Virus record (IMG/VR): IMGVR_UViG_3300045945_000192
Coordinates: 1 to 24,006 of that record
Origin: a virus
DNA length: 24,006 nt
Reading direction: 5' to 3' (one strand)
How positions within the stretch are numbered: position 1 is the first letter of the stretch; every line of letters starts with the position of its first letter. Below, piece by piece: positions 5,207 through 12,752 of the stretch. Both the position numbers and the translations under genes were made by a program. Under the pieces are notes generated by a model, which was given only the letters and a program-made list of their open reading frames with translations, ran no database searches and had not been told where the DNA came from.

Positions 5207-5818
5207 TTGCACACGCCCCCTGAGCCTGGCTGGTGGGATCGGCTGCTCGGGTTCGCGGACAAGAACCCCACGGGGTTCTTCGTGGCCGCGCTCGGCGTGG
5301 CCCTCGTCCTCTACTTCCTGCCCGCCGTCCTGCGCGCCTGGCGGAAGAACGGGAACGGTCACCGCGGCGGAGCCTCGGGCGAGACGGGCGACATCCCACG
5401 ACCGCGTGAAGAGCGCCGGCCCCAGCACGCCGGCGAGACCGACCGCATGCTGATCGAGCTGCGCGCGCACATGGACGCCCAGCACGAGGCCTTCTGCGAT
5501 CGGCTCGCTGCCCTCGAGGGCGCGATCAACGGCCCTGACGGCCTGCAGGTGCAGGTCTCGCGCGCCGGCGACGACGCCCGGGAGACCAAGGAGCTCGTCG
5601 TGGCGCTGCGGCGGCAGCTCGCGACGCTGATCGCTGGTGTCGCCGGCGAGGTCAAGGGCGCGCGCGAGGCCCTGTCCAAGCAACTGTTCGACTCCACGCG
5701 GGACGTCGCGAACGAGGGCGACAAGCTGCTCCAAGCCGCGACCGGCGTCGACGTCGAGAAGCTGCGGAGAGAGCTGCAGCTCCGCCGGAAACCCATCGGC
5801 GAAGCGAAAGCGACGTAG
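5207..5818 (+). CDS. Single-pass membrane protein with coiled coil (spanin-like or virion-associated?)
   Basis: A 203-residue protein from a TTG start 9 nt after the previous stop, with no strong Shine-Dalgarno. One membrane segment at about 19-40 (GFFVAALGVALVLYFLPAVL) is followed by basic residues, a flexible Gly/Arg-rich stretch, and a long helical region (about 75-195) with heptad-like Leu/Ala spacing. This topology resembles an inner-membrane spanin (Rz-type) or a holin-associated protein, and the neighbour upstream is a holin candidate. Function is inferred from topology and place only. Confidence 0.5.
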   Translation: MHTPPEPGWWDRLLGFADKNPTGFFVAALGVALVLYFLPAVLRAWRKNGNGHRGGASGETGDIPRPREERRPQHAGETDRMLIELRAHMDAQHEAFCDRLAALEGAINGPDGLQVQVSRAGDDARETKELVVALRRQLATLIAGVAGEVKGAREALSKQLFDSTRDVANEGDKLLQAATGVDVEKLRRELQLRRKPIGEAKAT

Positions 5819-5827
5819 GGGGCGGAG

Positions 5828-6319
5828 GTGGCCGTTGTCGAGAGTCACATCAAAGGGCCGAAGGACAGCACCGATGTCGATCACCACAAGATCGAGACGG
5901 TCACCGTCACGACGAGCCAGGGCGACGTCAAGCGCGAGGTGTCCGTCCTCGGCGACCCGGAGACGCCTGGCGCTCGGCAAGCCGTCCTCGCCGCGGCCCC
6001 GGGCAGCTCGGCCTTCGGCGGTGTCGTCAGGCCGATCGAGCGCCACCCCACCGCATCGGCGATCAGCCGCAAGGCCACCACGACGTCGAGCGCCGAGCTG
6101 CTGGCCGCGAACGCTGCTCGAGCTCGCGCGATCATCGTCAACGAGGCGACCGCGTTCCTGTACGTCAAGTACGGGACGGGCGCCTCGGCGACGGACTACA
6201 CCCACCGCGTGGCCCCCGGGGGCGAGCTCGTGCTCCCTGTGCCGGCCTATCTCGGTGCCTTGCACGGCGCGCTCGGCTCCGGGTCGAGCAGTGCTCAGGT
6301 GACGGAGGAGACCTGGTGA
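5828..6319 (+). CDS. Small virion-associated/appendage protein
   Basis: A 163-residue protein. GTG start with AGGGGG 5 nt upstream. The first ~50 residues are hydrophilic with TVTVTTSQGDVKREV, a segment I associate with phage surface proteins. The C-terminal half (ELLAANAARARAIIVNEAT...LYVKYGTGASATDYTHRV...PGGELVLPVPAYLGALHGALGSGS) matches a beta-rich phage domain often seen in structural or appendage proteins, usually labelled hypothetical. It overlaps the next appendage gene by 4 nt. No signal peptide here, unlike its two downstream neighbours. Confidence 0.6.
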   Translation: MAVVESHIKGPKDSTDVDHHKIETVTVTTSQGDVKREVSVLGDPETPGARQAVLAAAPGSSAFGGVVRPIERHPTASAISRKATTTSSAELLAANAARARAIIVNEATAFLYVKYGTGASATDYTHRVAPGGELVLPVPAYLGALHGALGSGSSSAQVTEETW

Positions 6320-7992
6320 AGAGCCTCACTCTAGTCCTGGTTGCCGTCGCGGTGGCCGCGGCGCCGGCGGCCGCGCAGCAGCCGACACCGGTTCGCGGCT
6401 GGGACGGCGCGCAGGCCTTCGACGTGGGCGATCTCTCGACCCTCTCGCTGCGCGTCGTGCTGGTGGGGAACCTGGCGGCCACGACGGTCACCGCCAACCA
6501 GGGCACGCCGAACAGCCTCGCCAACGCGTGGTCCGTCAAGGTCACCGACGGCACCGACTTGGTCAACGTGACGGCCGCCGGCGCTGTCCAGGTCGATGGG
6601 TCCGGCGTCACGCAGCCGATCTCCGCCGCGTCGTTGCCGTTGCCGAGCGGCGCGTCGACGCTCGGTGAGCAGCAGACGCAGACGACCGCGTTGCAGCTGA
6701 TCGACAACCTGCCCGTCACGCAGGGCTCGACGACGTCGGGGCAGTCGGGAGTGTTGGTGCAGGGGGCCGTGAGCACGGGCGCGCCCTCGTACACGAACGG
6801 CCAGACGTCGCCTCTCTCGATCCAGACCGACGGGTCTCAGCGCGTCGCGGTGACGAACACGCACACGGTCACTGCGAACGCCGGATCCGGCACGTTCACG
6901 GTCTCGGGCACGGTGACCGCGAACGCGGGCACGAACCTCAACACCTCGGCGCTCGCTCTCGATGCGACGCTCACGAACCGCCTGCCGTCGGGCTCGACGC
7001 CGGCGGACAACGAGTCGAACGCGATCACGACGTCTCGGCTCGGGGCGTTCAACTACGTCTTCGACGGATCGACATGGGACCGCTGGACGGGGACCGTCAC
7101 CTCGAACGCGGGCACGGGAACGTTCACCGTGGGCGGCACGGTGACCTCGAACGCGGGCACCGGGAACTTCAACGTGATCGGACCCGCGGCGGACGGCGCG
7201 GCGGTGAGCGGAAACCCCGTCAGGATCGCCGGGAAGGACGGGAGCGGCAACACGCAGGACGTCGCGACCGACACCTCGGGCGAGCTGCAGGTCGACGTGC
7301 TGACGCTGCCGAGCGTCACGGTCGGAACGTTCCCCGACAACGAGCCGTTCAACCTCAACCAGCTCGCCGGGAACACAGTGAGCAGCGGCAACGGTGCGGC
7401 GGGCACGGGGACGCTACGGGTGAGCGTCGCTTCGGACAGCACCGGCAACATCGCCACCATCGGGACGAGCGTGACGCCCGGCACCGGCGCCGCCAACTTG
7501 GGAAAGGCCGAGGACGCGTCGGTGGGCTCGGGGGACACCGGAGTGGCGGTCCTGGTCCAGCGCGAGGACACGCCGACGTCGACGGCCAGCGCCAACAACG
7601 AGTACATCTCGCCCAAGGCGAACAGCTTTGGCCACATCTTCGTGGCTGACATCTGCGAGGACCCGACGCTGACGACCAGCGTCGCCATCTCTCAGACGGC
7701 GCTTAACGGCAACGCCGAGCTCGTGGCGCTGACGGCCTCCCAGACGATCTACGTCTGCTCGTTCTCGATGGTCGTTAGCGCGGCCGCCAGCGTGCGCCTC
7801 GTCTACGGGACAGGCACGGCCTGCGCCACCGGAGAGACGGGCCTCACCGGCGCATACCCGTTCGCGGCGAACGGCGGCATCGCCCTCGGTGGCGGAGCCA
7901 TTCTGATGAAGACGGCCGTCAGCAACGCGCTGTGCATCGAGACGTCGGCGGCCGTGAATGTTCACGGCCACGTCACGTACGCGAAGTTCTGA
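6316..7992 (+). CDS. Beta-repeat appendage/tail-surface protein with N-terminal signal peptide
   Basis: A 558-residue protein rich in Thr, Gly, Ser, Val and Asn, as in beta-helical phage fibres and spikes. A 15-residue repeat (TVTxNAGxGxFxVxG) occurs at 184-198, partly at 199-206, and in tandem at 260-289. The C-terminal ~110 residues (from about 445) look like a compact beta domain of the kind that ends phage tail appendages, with several Cys. The N-terminus is a textbook Sec signal, MKSLTLVLVAVAVAAAPAAAQQ, with a likely AxA cleavage near residue 20. That is odd for a virion protein, which assembles in the cytoplasm. The GTG start overlaps the upstream stop by 4 nt. Host receptor binding is a reasonable but untested guess. 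Confidence 0.65.
   Translation: MKSLTLVLVAVAVAAAPAAAQQPTPVRGWDGAQAFDVGDLSTLSLRVVLVGNLAATTVTANQGTPNSLANAWSVKVTDGTDLVNVTAAGAVQVDGSGVTQPISAASLPLPSGASTLGEQQTQTTALQLIDNLPVTQGSTTSGQSGVLVQGAVSTGAPSYTNGQTSPLSIQTDGSQRVAVTNTHTVTANAGSGTFTVSGTVTANAGTNLNTSALALDATLTNRLPSGSTPADNESNAITTSRLGAFNYVFDGSTWDRWTGTVTSNAGTGTFTVGGTVTSNAGTGNFNVIGPAADGAAVSGNPVRIAGKDGSGNTQDVATDTSGELQVDVLTLPSVTVGTFPDNEPFNLNQLAGNTVSSGNGAAGTGTLRVSVASDSTGNIATIGTSVTPGTGAANLGKAEDASVGSGDTGVAVLVQREDTPTSTASANNEYISPKANSFGHIFVADICEDPTLTTSVAISQTALNGNAELVALTASQTIYVCSFSMVVSAAASVRLVYGTGTACATGETGLTGAYPFAANGGIALGGGAILMKTAVSNALCIETSAAVNVHGHVTYAKF
6865..7182 (+). repeat. 45-bp imperfect coding repeats in the appendage gene
   Basis: The unit coding TVTxNAGxGxFxVxG is found at 6865-6909, partly at 6910-6933, and twice in tandem at 7093-7182. 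Shared DNA cores such as GCGAACGCGGGCAC and TCGAACGCGGGCAC show recent duplication. Confidence 0.65.
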
Positions 7993-8786
7993 TGCGGCGG
8001 CTTCTCCTCGCCTGCGCGTTCCTGCTGCTGGCGGAGCCTGCGGCCGCGACGTTCGCGCGCGTCGGCTCGCTGGGGACAGGCACGTCGACCACTGCGGGAA
8101 CCTCGCTGACAGTCACGACCAGCGCCACCCTCGAGGCCGGCAATGTCGGGGTGTGCGCGATCGGCAAGGACGAGACGGGTACGGGGACGACCGACGGCGA
8201 CCTCGGCCAGGTCACGAACGTCACGGACGGCTCGAGCAACCGATGGGTCAAGGCAATCGAGTTCTGCAACGCGCAGACATCGACGGCCGCGGACGGCGCG
8301 TGTATCGACATCTGGTGGACCAAGGCGACCACGCAGTTGACGTCGGGCGGCACCATCACGATCACGCTGTCAGCCTCCACGACGTCGAAGGCCGCGACGT
8401 GCGACGAGTTCACGATGGACACGAACCTTTCGCCGTACATGGCAGCGGGGCAGAACGGACTCGCGAACGACGCGGCCGATCCGGGCAGCATGACGGCCGC
8501 GACGACTGTGAGCAGGCCGCACCTGTTCGTCCGTGCGAGCGCTTGCGAGTCCAATACCACGACTTATACGGCCGACACGGACTACACGGGCGGAGGAAAC
8601 GCGACCGCCGGCACCGGAACGGCGGCTACCTCCATGGGAGCGCGCATCGAGACGCGCGTGGCGACCGAGGCCACCTCGGCCGCGAGCGACCCCACGTACG
8701 CGACGGCCGACTGCGCCTCTGCGATGGCGGCGCTGAACGAGGATCCCGGCTGCTTCCTGCAGCTGCTCGGGGTCGGGTGTAGATAG
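7992..8786 (+). CDS. Secreted-type or virion-surface protein, Ig/lectin-like beta domain
   Basis: A 264-residue protein whose ATG overlaps the previous stop (TGATG). A clear signal peptide (RRLLLACAFLLLAEPAAA, cleavage near residue 20) leads a Thr/Ala/Gly-rich domain. Its pattern is AGTSLTVTTSATLEAGNVGVCAIGKDE, then VTDGSSNRWVKA, DIWWTKATTQLTSGGTITITLSAST, as in beta-sandwich domains common in environmental phage structural proteins. Eight or more Cys residues would suit disulphides in an exported protein. It lies in the same overlapping operon as the beta-repeat protein. Family not firmly identified; an exported adhesin-like moron protein is the alternative to a virion protein. Confidence 0.6.
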   Translation: MRRLLLACAFLLLAEPAAATFARVGSLGTGTSTTAGTSLTVTTSATLEAGNVGVCAIGKDETGTGTTDGDLGQVTNVTDGSSNRWVKAIEFCNAQTSTAADGACIDIWWTKATTQLTSGGTITITLSASTTSKAATCDEFTMDTNLSPYMAAGQNGLANDAADPGSMTAATTVSRPHLFVRASACESNTTTYTADTDYTGGGNATAGTGTAATSMGARIETRVATEATSAASDPTYATADCASAMAALNEDPGCFLQLLGVGCR

Positions 8787-8787
8787 C

Positions 8788-9030
8788 GTGCGGCTCAGCC
8801 TCAAGTTCTGGTGGACGTCACCGGTGGAAGCCGGTGGGGGACCGGGCCCGGTACCCATGGGCGACGTGCTGCCTACGTTCAGCAGGAAGCTCACGGCGGA
8901 TCGGGCGACCAGGCTCCTGTTCGCAAGGCGCTCGAGCTCGAGCCTCACGCACAGCCGCGGCGTGGCCAACCTCACGCCAGTCCGAGCGGTCAGGAATATG
9001 ACGGCCCTGCGCACTACGGTGATTCTGTGA
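8788..9030 (+). CDS. Small hypothetical protein in appendage operon
   Basis: An 80-residue basic protein with a GTG start 1 nt after the previous stop, and a 4-nt GTGA overlap with the next gene, which supports it being real. The N-terminus is LSLKFWWTSPVEAGGG and the C-terminus NLTPVRAVRNMTALRTTVIL. I do not recognise a family. Confidence 0.5.
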   Translation: MRLSLKFWWTSPVEAGGGPGPVPMGDVLPTFSRKLTADRATRLLFARRSSSSLTHSRGVANLTPVRAVRNMTALRTTVIL

Positions 9031-9362
9031 GCGTCGTCGTCGACGTGGTGGAGGGGCAGACCTCCGCTATCGACATGCAGCTCGAGGGCACGGACCCTTT
9101 CACCAAGGCGAAGACCAACCCCAACCTCGGCGGCGCCACGGTGGTGCTGCAGCTGCACCGCCCGGACGGCACGCCCGTGGCCACGCAGGGAGTGGTCTCG
9201 ATCCCATCCCCCGCCGAGGGCAAGGTGCGCTTCACGCCGCATGCGAACGACTTCGTCGGCGTCGCTCCGAGCCAGTTGGCTGGGCGATGGAAGGTCACGA
9301 TCGCGAGCGAGGTCACCTACTTTCCTTCGGGTACACCAGACACGTGGCGGGTATGGAAGTGA
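9027..9362 (+). CDS. BppU-N-like baseplate/appendage domain protein
   Basis: A 111-residue protein. The pattern LGGATVVLQLHRPDGTPV, then GVVSIPSPAEGKVRFTP, GRWKVTIASEVTYFPS and W.VWK at the end corresponds to the small beta-sandwich domain seen at the N-terminus of BppU-like baseplate upper proteins and related phage attachment proteins. Here it stands as a separate gene. The GTG start overlaps the upstream stop by 4 nt. It is the last gene of the appendage block; a dyad-rich region with a terminator follows. Confidence 0.6.
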   Translation: MSVVVDVVEGQTSAIDMQLEGTDPFTKAKTNPNLGGATVVLQLHRPDGTPVATQGVVSIPSPAEGKVRFTPHANDFVGVAPSQLAGRWKVTIASEVTYFPSGTPDTWRVWK

Positions 9363-10363
9363 GGGTCGAGCGTTGTGCAGACGTCTGCAACACCCCCAGG
9401 CCTGGGGTGTGCGCCTTGGGTCCTTCCCCGAGCTCGTCGTCCGCGGGGTCCCCCCCTCGCGGTTTTGAGCCAGAGATCAATGCCGAAGTTGGGTTCCCGG
9501 TTCCCGCTGATCCCCGCGTTTCGCTGCGAGCGTTCGCGCGCGAGCTGGGCGTGTCCCTGCGCGCCGTGCAGAAGGCGATCCGCCGTGGTCGACTCACGGC
9601 CGCGACCGTTGCTAGCGGACGGGCTGGCGGCCGGGGCCGCCCCATCTTCGTCAATCCGACGTTGGCACGTGAGGAATGGGCCGCGAGGCGCGGAGCCCTG
9701 GGCAACCGGCCCTGTCTCGCTTGCGGGAATGAGTTCAATCGCCGCGGACCAGCCCATCGCTATTGCTCAGCGTTGTGTCGTCCCTCCTCCACCATGCGGC
9801 CCACGCGGCCTCCCAAGAACTGCGGGGCTTGTGGCGACGCCCTCGTGCCGGCCGCACATGGCAGGAGACAGTCACAGTACTGCTCGCGCCGCTGCAAGAA
9901 CCGCGCGTTCTGGTCGGGCGACGGCGGAAAGCGCCGGCGAGAGAGCGTGCGCGCCGCATACCGAGCAGCCCACGCCGTGGAGGCGCGGGTCTGCGTTGGC
10001 TGTGCGGCCGCGTTTGTGCCGAATCGCTCGAACGCGCGCTGGTGCTCGAAGCGCTGCAAAAACCGCGTCTGGGCCCGCTGTCGAGAGCTGTGTCGCCGGC
10101 GGGCGCGGCCTCGAGGTGTTGGATCGCCCAGACTATCGATCGTCTACGAACGCGACGGCGGGAGATGCGGTCTTTGCAGCGGAGACGTCGACGCGGCGCT
10201 GCGCTGGCCCGATCTCCATTGTGCGTCCGTCGACCATGTCATCCCGCTGTCTCGTGGCGGCCAGGACGACTTGTCGAACGCGCAGCTCGCGCACCTCGCT
10301 TGCAACCTACGCAAAGGCAGGAAGCTGCTCGGGGAAGCAACACGCGCCCGGGGCGCCGCGTGA
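9353..10363 (+). CDS. HNH endonuclease with TerS-like N-terminal HTH and three zinc fingers
   Basis: Numbered from ATG 9353. Residues 54-110 (RVSLRAFARELGVSLRAVQKAIRRGRL ... NPTLAREEWAA, long stretch split) form a helix-turn-helix nearly identical in pattern to the N-terminus of the next gene, the terminase small subunit. Three CxxC...CxxxC zinc fingers follow at 121-142, 157-181 and 214-235. The HNH nuclease is at 260-325: C272xxC275, D294-H295, N309, H314 and C317-N318. HNH proteins beside terminase assist cos cleavage in HK97-like phages, or act as homing nucleases. The start is doubtful. ATG 9353 or GTG 9359 would translate through the palindromes and terminator; no usual start exists in this frame between 9466 and the HTH. 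ATG 9480 lies in another frame and would join after one more 7-bp repeat copy. Confidence 0.8.
   Translation: MEVRVERCADVCNTPRPGVCALGPSPSSSSAGSPPRGFEPEINAEVGFPVPADPRVSLRAFARELGVSLRAVQKAIRRGRLTAATVASGRAGGRGRPIFVNPTLAREEWAARRGALGNRPCLACGNEFNRRGPAHRYCSALCRPSSTMRPTRPPKNCGACGDALVPAAHGRRQSQYCSRRCKNRAFWSGDGGKRRRESVRAAYRAAHAVEARVCVGCAAAFVPNRSNARWCSKRCKNRVWARCRELCRRRARPRGVGSPRLSIVYERDGGRCGLCSGDVDAALRWPDLHCASVDHVIPLSRGGQDDLSNAQLAHLACNLRKGRKLLGEATRARGAA
9376..9410. promoter_or_regulatory. 14-bp palindrome plus adjacent hairpin
   Basis: TGCAGACGTCTGCA (9376-9389) is a perfect palindrome, a good candidate operator. It is followed without gap by a 10-bp hairpin (9390-9410: ACACC/GGTGT and CCAGG/CCTGG with one bulged C). 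Both lie between the appendage operon and the packaging genes. Confidence 0.45.
9441..9466 (+). terminator. Intrinsic terminator after the appendage operon
   Basis: CCGCG (9441-9445) pairs with CGCGG (9458-9462), and GGG (9446-9448) can pair with CCC (9454-9456) past a bulged T; TTTT (9463-9466) follows directly. It lies ~80 nt after the BppU-like stop, inside the open frame that precedes the HNH domain, which argues that this stretch is not translated. Confidence 0.6.
9492..9505 (+). repeat. Tandem GGTTCCC duplication at the HNH frame break
   Basis: GGTTCCC occurs twice in tandem (9492-9498, 9499-9505). A third copy would bring the ATG at 9480 into frame with the HNH protein and give an N-terminus of MPKLGSRFPVPADPRVSLR, comparable in length to that of TerS (MPPSKEPRATPARVSLR). 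Confidence 0.5.
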
Positions 10364-10873
10364 ATGCCTCCATCCAAGGAACCTCGCGCCACGCCGGCGC
10401 GGGTTTCCCTACGAGCCTTTGCGAAGACGCTAGGCGTTACACATCAGGCCGTGCGCAAGGCCATCAAGTCCGGGCGGCTCAAGGAGAGCGTCGGCCGTGA
10501 CGGGCGGGGTCCGTTCGTCGTCAACACCGCCCTCGCGCAGCGCGAGTGGGCTGCGGGCGCTGCGAAACCGCAGAACAACGGGAAGAACGGGGACGGCACG
10601 CTCGTCGAGGCGCAGCGTCGGGTGGCTCTTGAGCGCGCTGCTGCTCTCGAGCTCGGCAACCGCCGCAAGCGCGGCGAGCTGCTGGACGCCGACACCGTCC
10701 TGCGCGAACAGTTCGAGGCCGCGCGCGTGCTGCGCGACGCCATCCTCAACATCCCCGACCGTCTCTCTGCTGAGCTCGCCAGCGAGAACAGCCCCCAGCG
10801 CGTTCACGCCCAGCTCAGCAAGGAGCTGCGGCGCGCCCTCGACTCGGTCGCGGAGCGGCTCGAGCGTGGCTAG
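10364..10873 (+). CDS. Terminase small subunit (Nu1-type)
   Basis: A 169-residue protein whose ATG directly follows the HNH stop (TGAATG). The N-terminal 60 residues are a winged helix-turn-helix (VSLRAFAKTLGVTHQAVRKA, then IKSGRLKESVGR) of the sort used by lambda Nu1 to bind cos DNA. The C-terminal half is helical (LELGNRRKRGELLDADTVLR, then EQFEAARVLRDAILNIPDRL), a pattern typical of small terminases paired with GpA-type large subunits. It overlaps TerL by 8 nt. Role: recognise the packaging site and load the large subunit. The HTH is shared with the HNH protein upstream. Confidence 0.85.
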   Translation: MPPSKEPRATPARVSLRAFAKTLGVTHQAVRKAIKSGRLKESVGRDGRGPFVVNTALAQREWAAGAAKPQNNGKNGDGTLVEAQRRVALERAAALELGNRRKRGELLDADTVLREQFEAARVLRDAILNIPDRLSAELASENSPQRVHAQLSKELRRALDSVAERLERG

Positions 10874-12752
10874 CGGCGGCCGCGTCAAGCGCGCGTGGGG
10901 TCTCGGGCTTCGTCCGGAGCCGGACGTCCTCGTGAGCGACTGGGCGGACAAGTACCGCGTTCTCCCTCAGAAGTCGAGCGCGGAACCCGGGCCTTGGCGG
11001 ACGTCGCGGACGCCCTATCTGCGCGAGATCATGGACGCGCTGTCGGCAACGAGCGACGTCGAGGAAGTCGTGTTCATGAAGGCCGCGCAGGTCGCCGGCA
11101 GCGAGGCCCTGCTCAACCTCCTCGGCTACATCATCGACCACGCGCCCGGGCCCACGATGCTGGTGCAGCCCACCGTCGAGCTCGCGAAGCGGTTCTCACG
11201 GCAGCGGATCGAGCCTCTGCTGACGTCGACGCCGCGGCTCCAGGTCAAGGTCGGACCCCAGCGGAGCCGCGACAGGCGGGCGTCGATGCTGTCGAAGGAG
11301 TTCTTGGGCGGCGTGCTCGTCGTGACGGGCGCCAACAGCGCGGTCGGCCTGCGCTCGATGCCGGCGCGCTGGTTGCTGCTCGACGAGATCGACGGCTACC
11401 CCCTCGACGTCGACGGAGAGGGCGCGCCGATCGACCTGGCCGAGGCGCGGCAGCGGACCTTCGCGCGCCGGAAGACCGTCAAGGTCAGCACGCCCACCAT
11501 CGCCGGCGTTTCGGCGATCGAGCGGGCCTACCTCGCCACCGACCAGCGGCGGTACTACGTGCCGTGTCCGCACTGCGGGGCGATGCAGCCGCTCGAGTGG
11601 GACCGCCTGACCTGGTCGAGGTTGAGGCTCCCGCCGGCCAAGGCCGTCTACGTCTGTCGCGCATGCGAGGAGCGGATCGCCGATCACCAGAAGGCGCGGA
11701 TGCTCGAGCGCGGGGAGTGGAGGGCGGAGAACCCCAAGGCGGATCCGCGCGTGCGCGGCTACCACCTGAGCGCGTTGTATTCGCCCGTCGGCTGGCTCAG
11801 CTGGGGCGCGATCGCGGAGAAGCACGTCGCCGCCAAGAAGAACCCCGAGAAGTTGCGGGTCTTCGTGAACACGGTCCTCGGGGAGACGTGGACCGAGCGC
11901 GGCGAGGCGCCGGAGTGGGAGCGCCTCTGGGATCGGCGGGAGCCGTACCAGCTCGGGACCGTTCCGCAGGGAGGCCTGTTCCTCACGGCGGGCGTCGACG
12001 TCCAGAAGGACCGGCTCGTCGTGGAGATCGTCGCATGGGGCCGCGGCAAGGTCTCCTGGTCGATCGACTACGGCGTGATCCCGGGCGACACAGCCGACCT
12101 GGTCAACGGGCCGTGGCCCCAGCTGGACGCGCTCCTGGCGCGCACCTTCGCTCACGACGCCGGCGTCGAGCTGGCGGTCAAGATGCTGGCCGTGGACTCG
12201 GGCTACAACACGCAACACGTCTACACCTGGGCGCGAAAGTACCCGCTCAACCGCGTCATCGCGGTGAAGGGGCAGCCGTCCGGGGGGATGCTCATCGGCA
12301 CGCCTTCCACCGTGGACATCACCCTCCGCGGCCGGCGGCCGATCTACGGCTACAAGGTGTGGCCGGTGACCGGGTCCGTCGCCAAGAGCGAGCTCTACGG
12401 CTGTCTCCGCCTCGAGCGGCCGGCCGACGGGGCGCCGTTTCCTCCGGGCTGGTGCCACTTCCCCCAGTACGACGAGGACTTCTTCCGCCAGCTGACCGCC
12501 GAGCAGCTCGTCACGCACAAGTCGAGGACCGGGTTCGTGCGCCTCGAGTGGGAGCTCATCGCGGGCCGGGAGAACCACACCCTCGACGCCCGCGTTTACG
12601 CGCGGGCCGCGGCCGCGCTCGTGGGCCTCGATCGGTTCCAGGAGCCCGACTGGGCCGCGCTCGAGCGCTCCGTGTCCGCGGATCCGGCGCCCCCCGCGCC
12701 GGCGGCGCCGACGCGCGAGCCCTGGCTGAACCGGCACCGGAGGCGCGGGTGA
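10866..12752 (+). CDS. Terminase large subunit, lambda GpA family
   Basis: A 628-residue protein, close to the usual GpA length. It is the ATP-driven motor and nuclease that cuts and packages DNA into the prohead. Typical N-terminus at 26-50: WADKYRVLPQKSSAEPGPWR followed by TSRTPY. The deviant Walker A of GpA enzymes is at 71-80 (MKAAQVAGSE) and Walker B at 168-175 (RWLLLDEID). A zinc ribbon uses C234xxC237 and C264xxC267. The RNase-H-like nuclease carries D378 (GVDVQKDRLVVEIVAWG) and D444 (AVDSGYNT). GTG 10866 is chosen: it follows GGAG by 10 nt and overlaps TerS, and the conserved region starts ~25 residues later. Longer forms upstream are frame shadows of TerS. Confidence 0.96.
   Translation: MASGGRVKRAWGLGLRPEPDVLVSDWADKYRVLPQKSSAEPGPWRTSRTPYLREIMDALSATSDVEEVVFMKAAQVAGSEALLNLLGYIIDHAPGPTMLVQPTVELAKRFSRQRIEPLLTSTPRLQVKVGPQRSRDRRASMLSKEFLGGVLVVTGANSAVGLRSMPARWLLLDEIDGYPLDVDGEGAPIDLAEARQRTFARRKTVKVSTPTIAGVSAIERAYLATDQRRYYVPCPHCGAMQPLEWDRLTWSRLRLPPAKAVYVCRACEERIADHQKARMLERGEWRAENPKADPRVRGYHLSALYSPVGWLSWGAIAEKHVAAKKNPEKLRVFVNTVLGETWTERGEAPEWERLWDRREPYQLGTVPQGGLFLTAGVDVQKDRLVVEIVAWGRGKVSWSIDYGVIPGDTADLVNGPWPQLDALLARTFAHDAGVELAVKMLAVDSGYNTQHVYTWARKYPLNRVIAVKGQPSGGMLIGTPSTVDITLRGRRPIYGYKVWPVTGSVAKSELYGCLRLERPADGAPFPPGWCHFPQYDEDFFRQLTAEQLVTHKSRTGFVRLEWELIAGRENHTLDARVYARAAAALVGLDRFQEPDWAALERSVSADPAPPAPAAPTREPWLNRHRRRG

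Noticed and set aside
4685-6265. Long minus-strand open frame (526 codons) opposite the membrane-protein genes
   Set aside because: Arg/Leu/Asp-rich frame typical of the antisense of GC-rich genes; no domain pattern, and it crosses several well-supported plus-strand genes with proper starts and overlaps.
6865-7182. CRISPR-like array
   Set aside because: Repeats are in-frame coding repeats of a beta-structure motif, with no regular spacers; no cas gene is nearby and no CRISPR array was seen anywhere in the window.
9375-10433. Alternative plus frame of 352 codons over the HNH gene
   Set aside because: After the first ~10 codons from ATG 9480 it has no domain features; zinc fingers and HNH lie in the other frame.
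10497-10865. N-terminal extension of TerL in the open frame upstream
   Set aside because: The extension is a Ser/Arg/Pro shadow of TerS; GpA proteins begin close to the WADKYRVL segment.
11196-12737. Long minus-strand open frame opposite terminase large subunit
   Set aside because: The plus strand encodes an unmistakable GpA terminase; the antisense is compositional.
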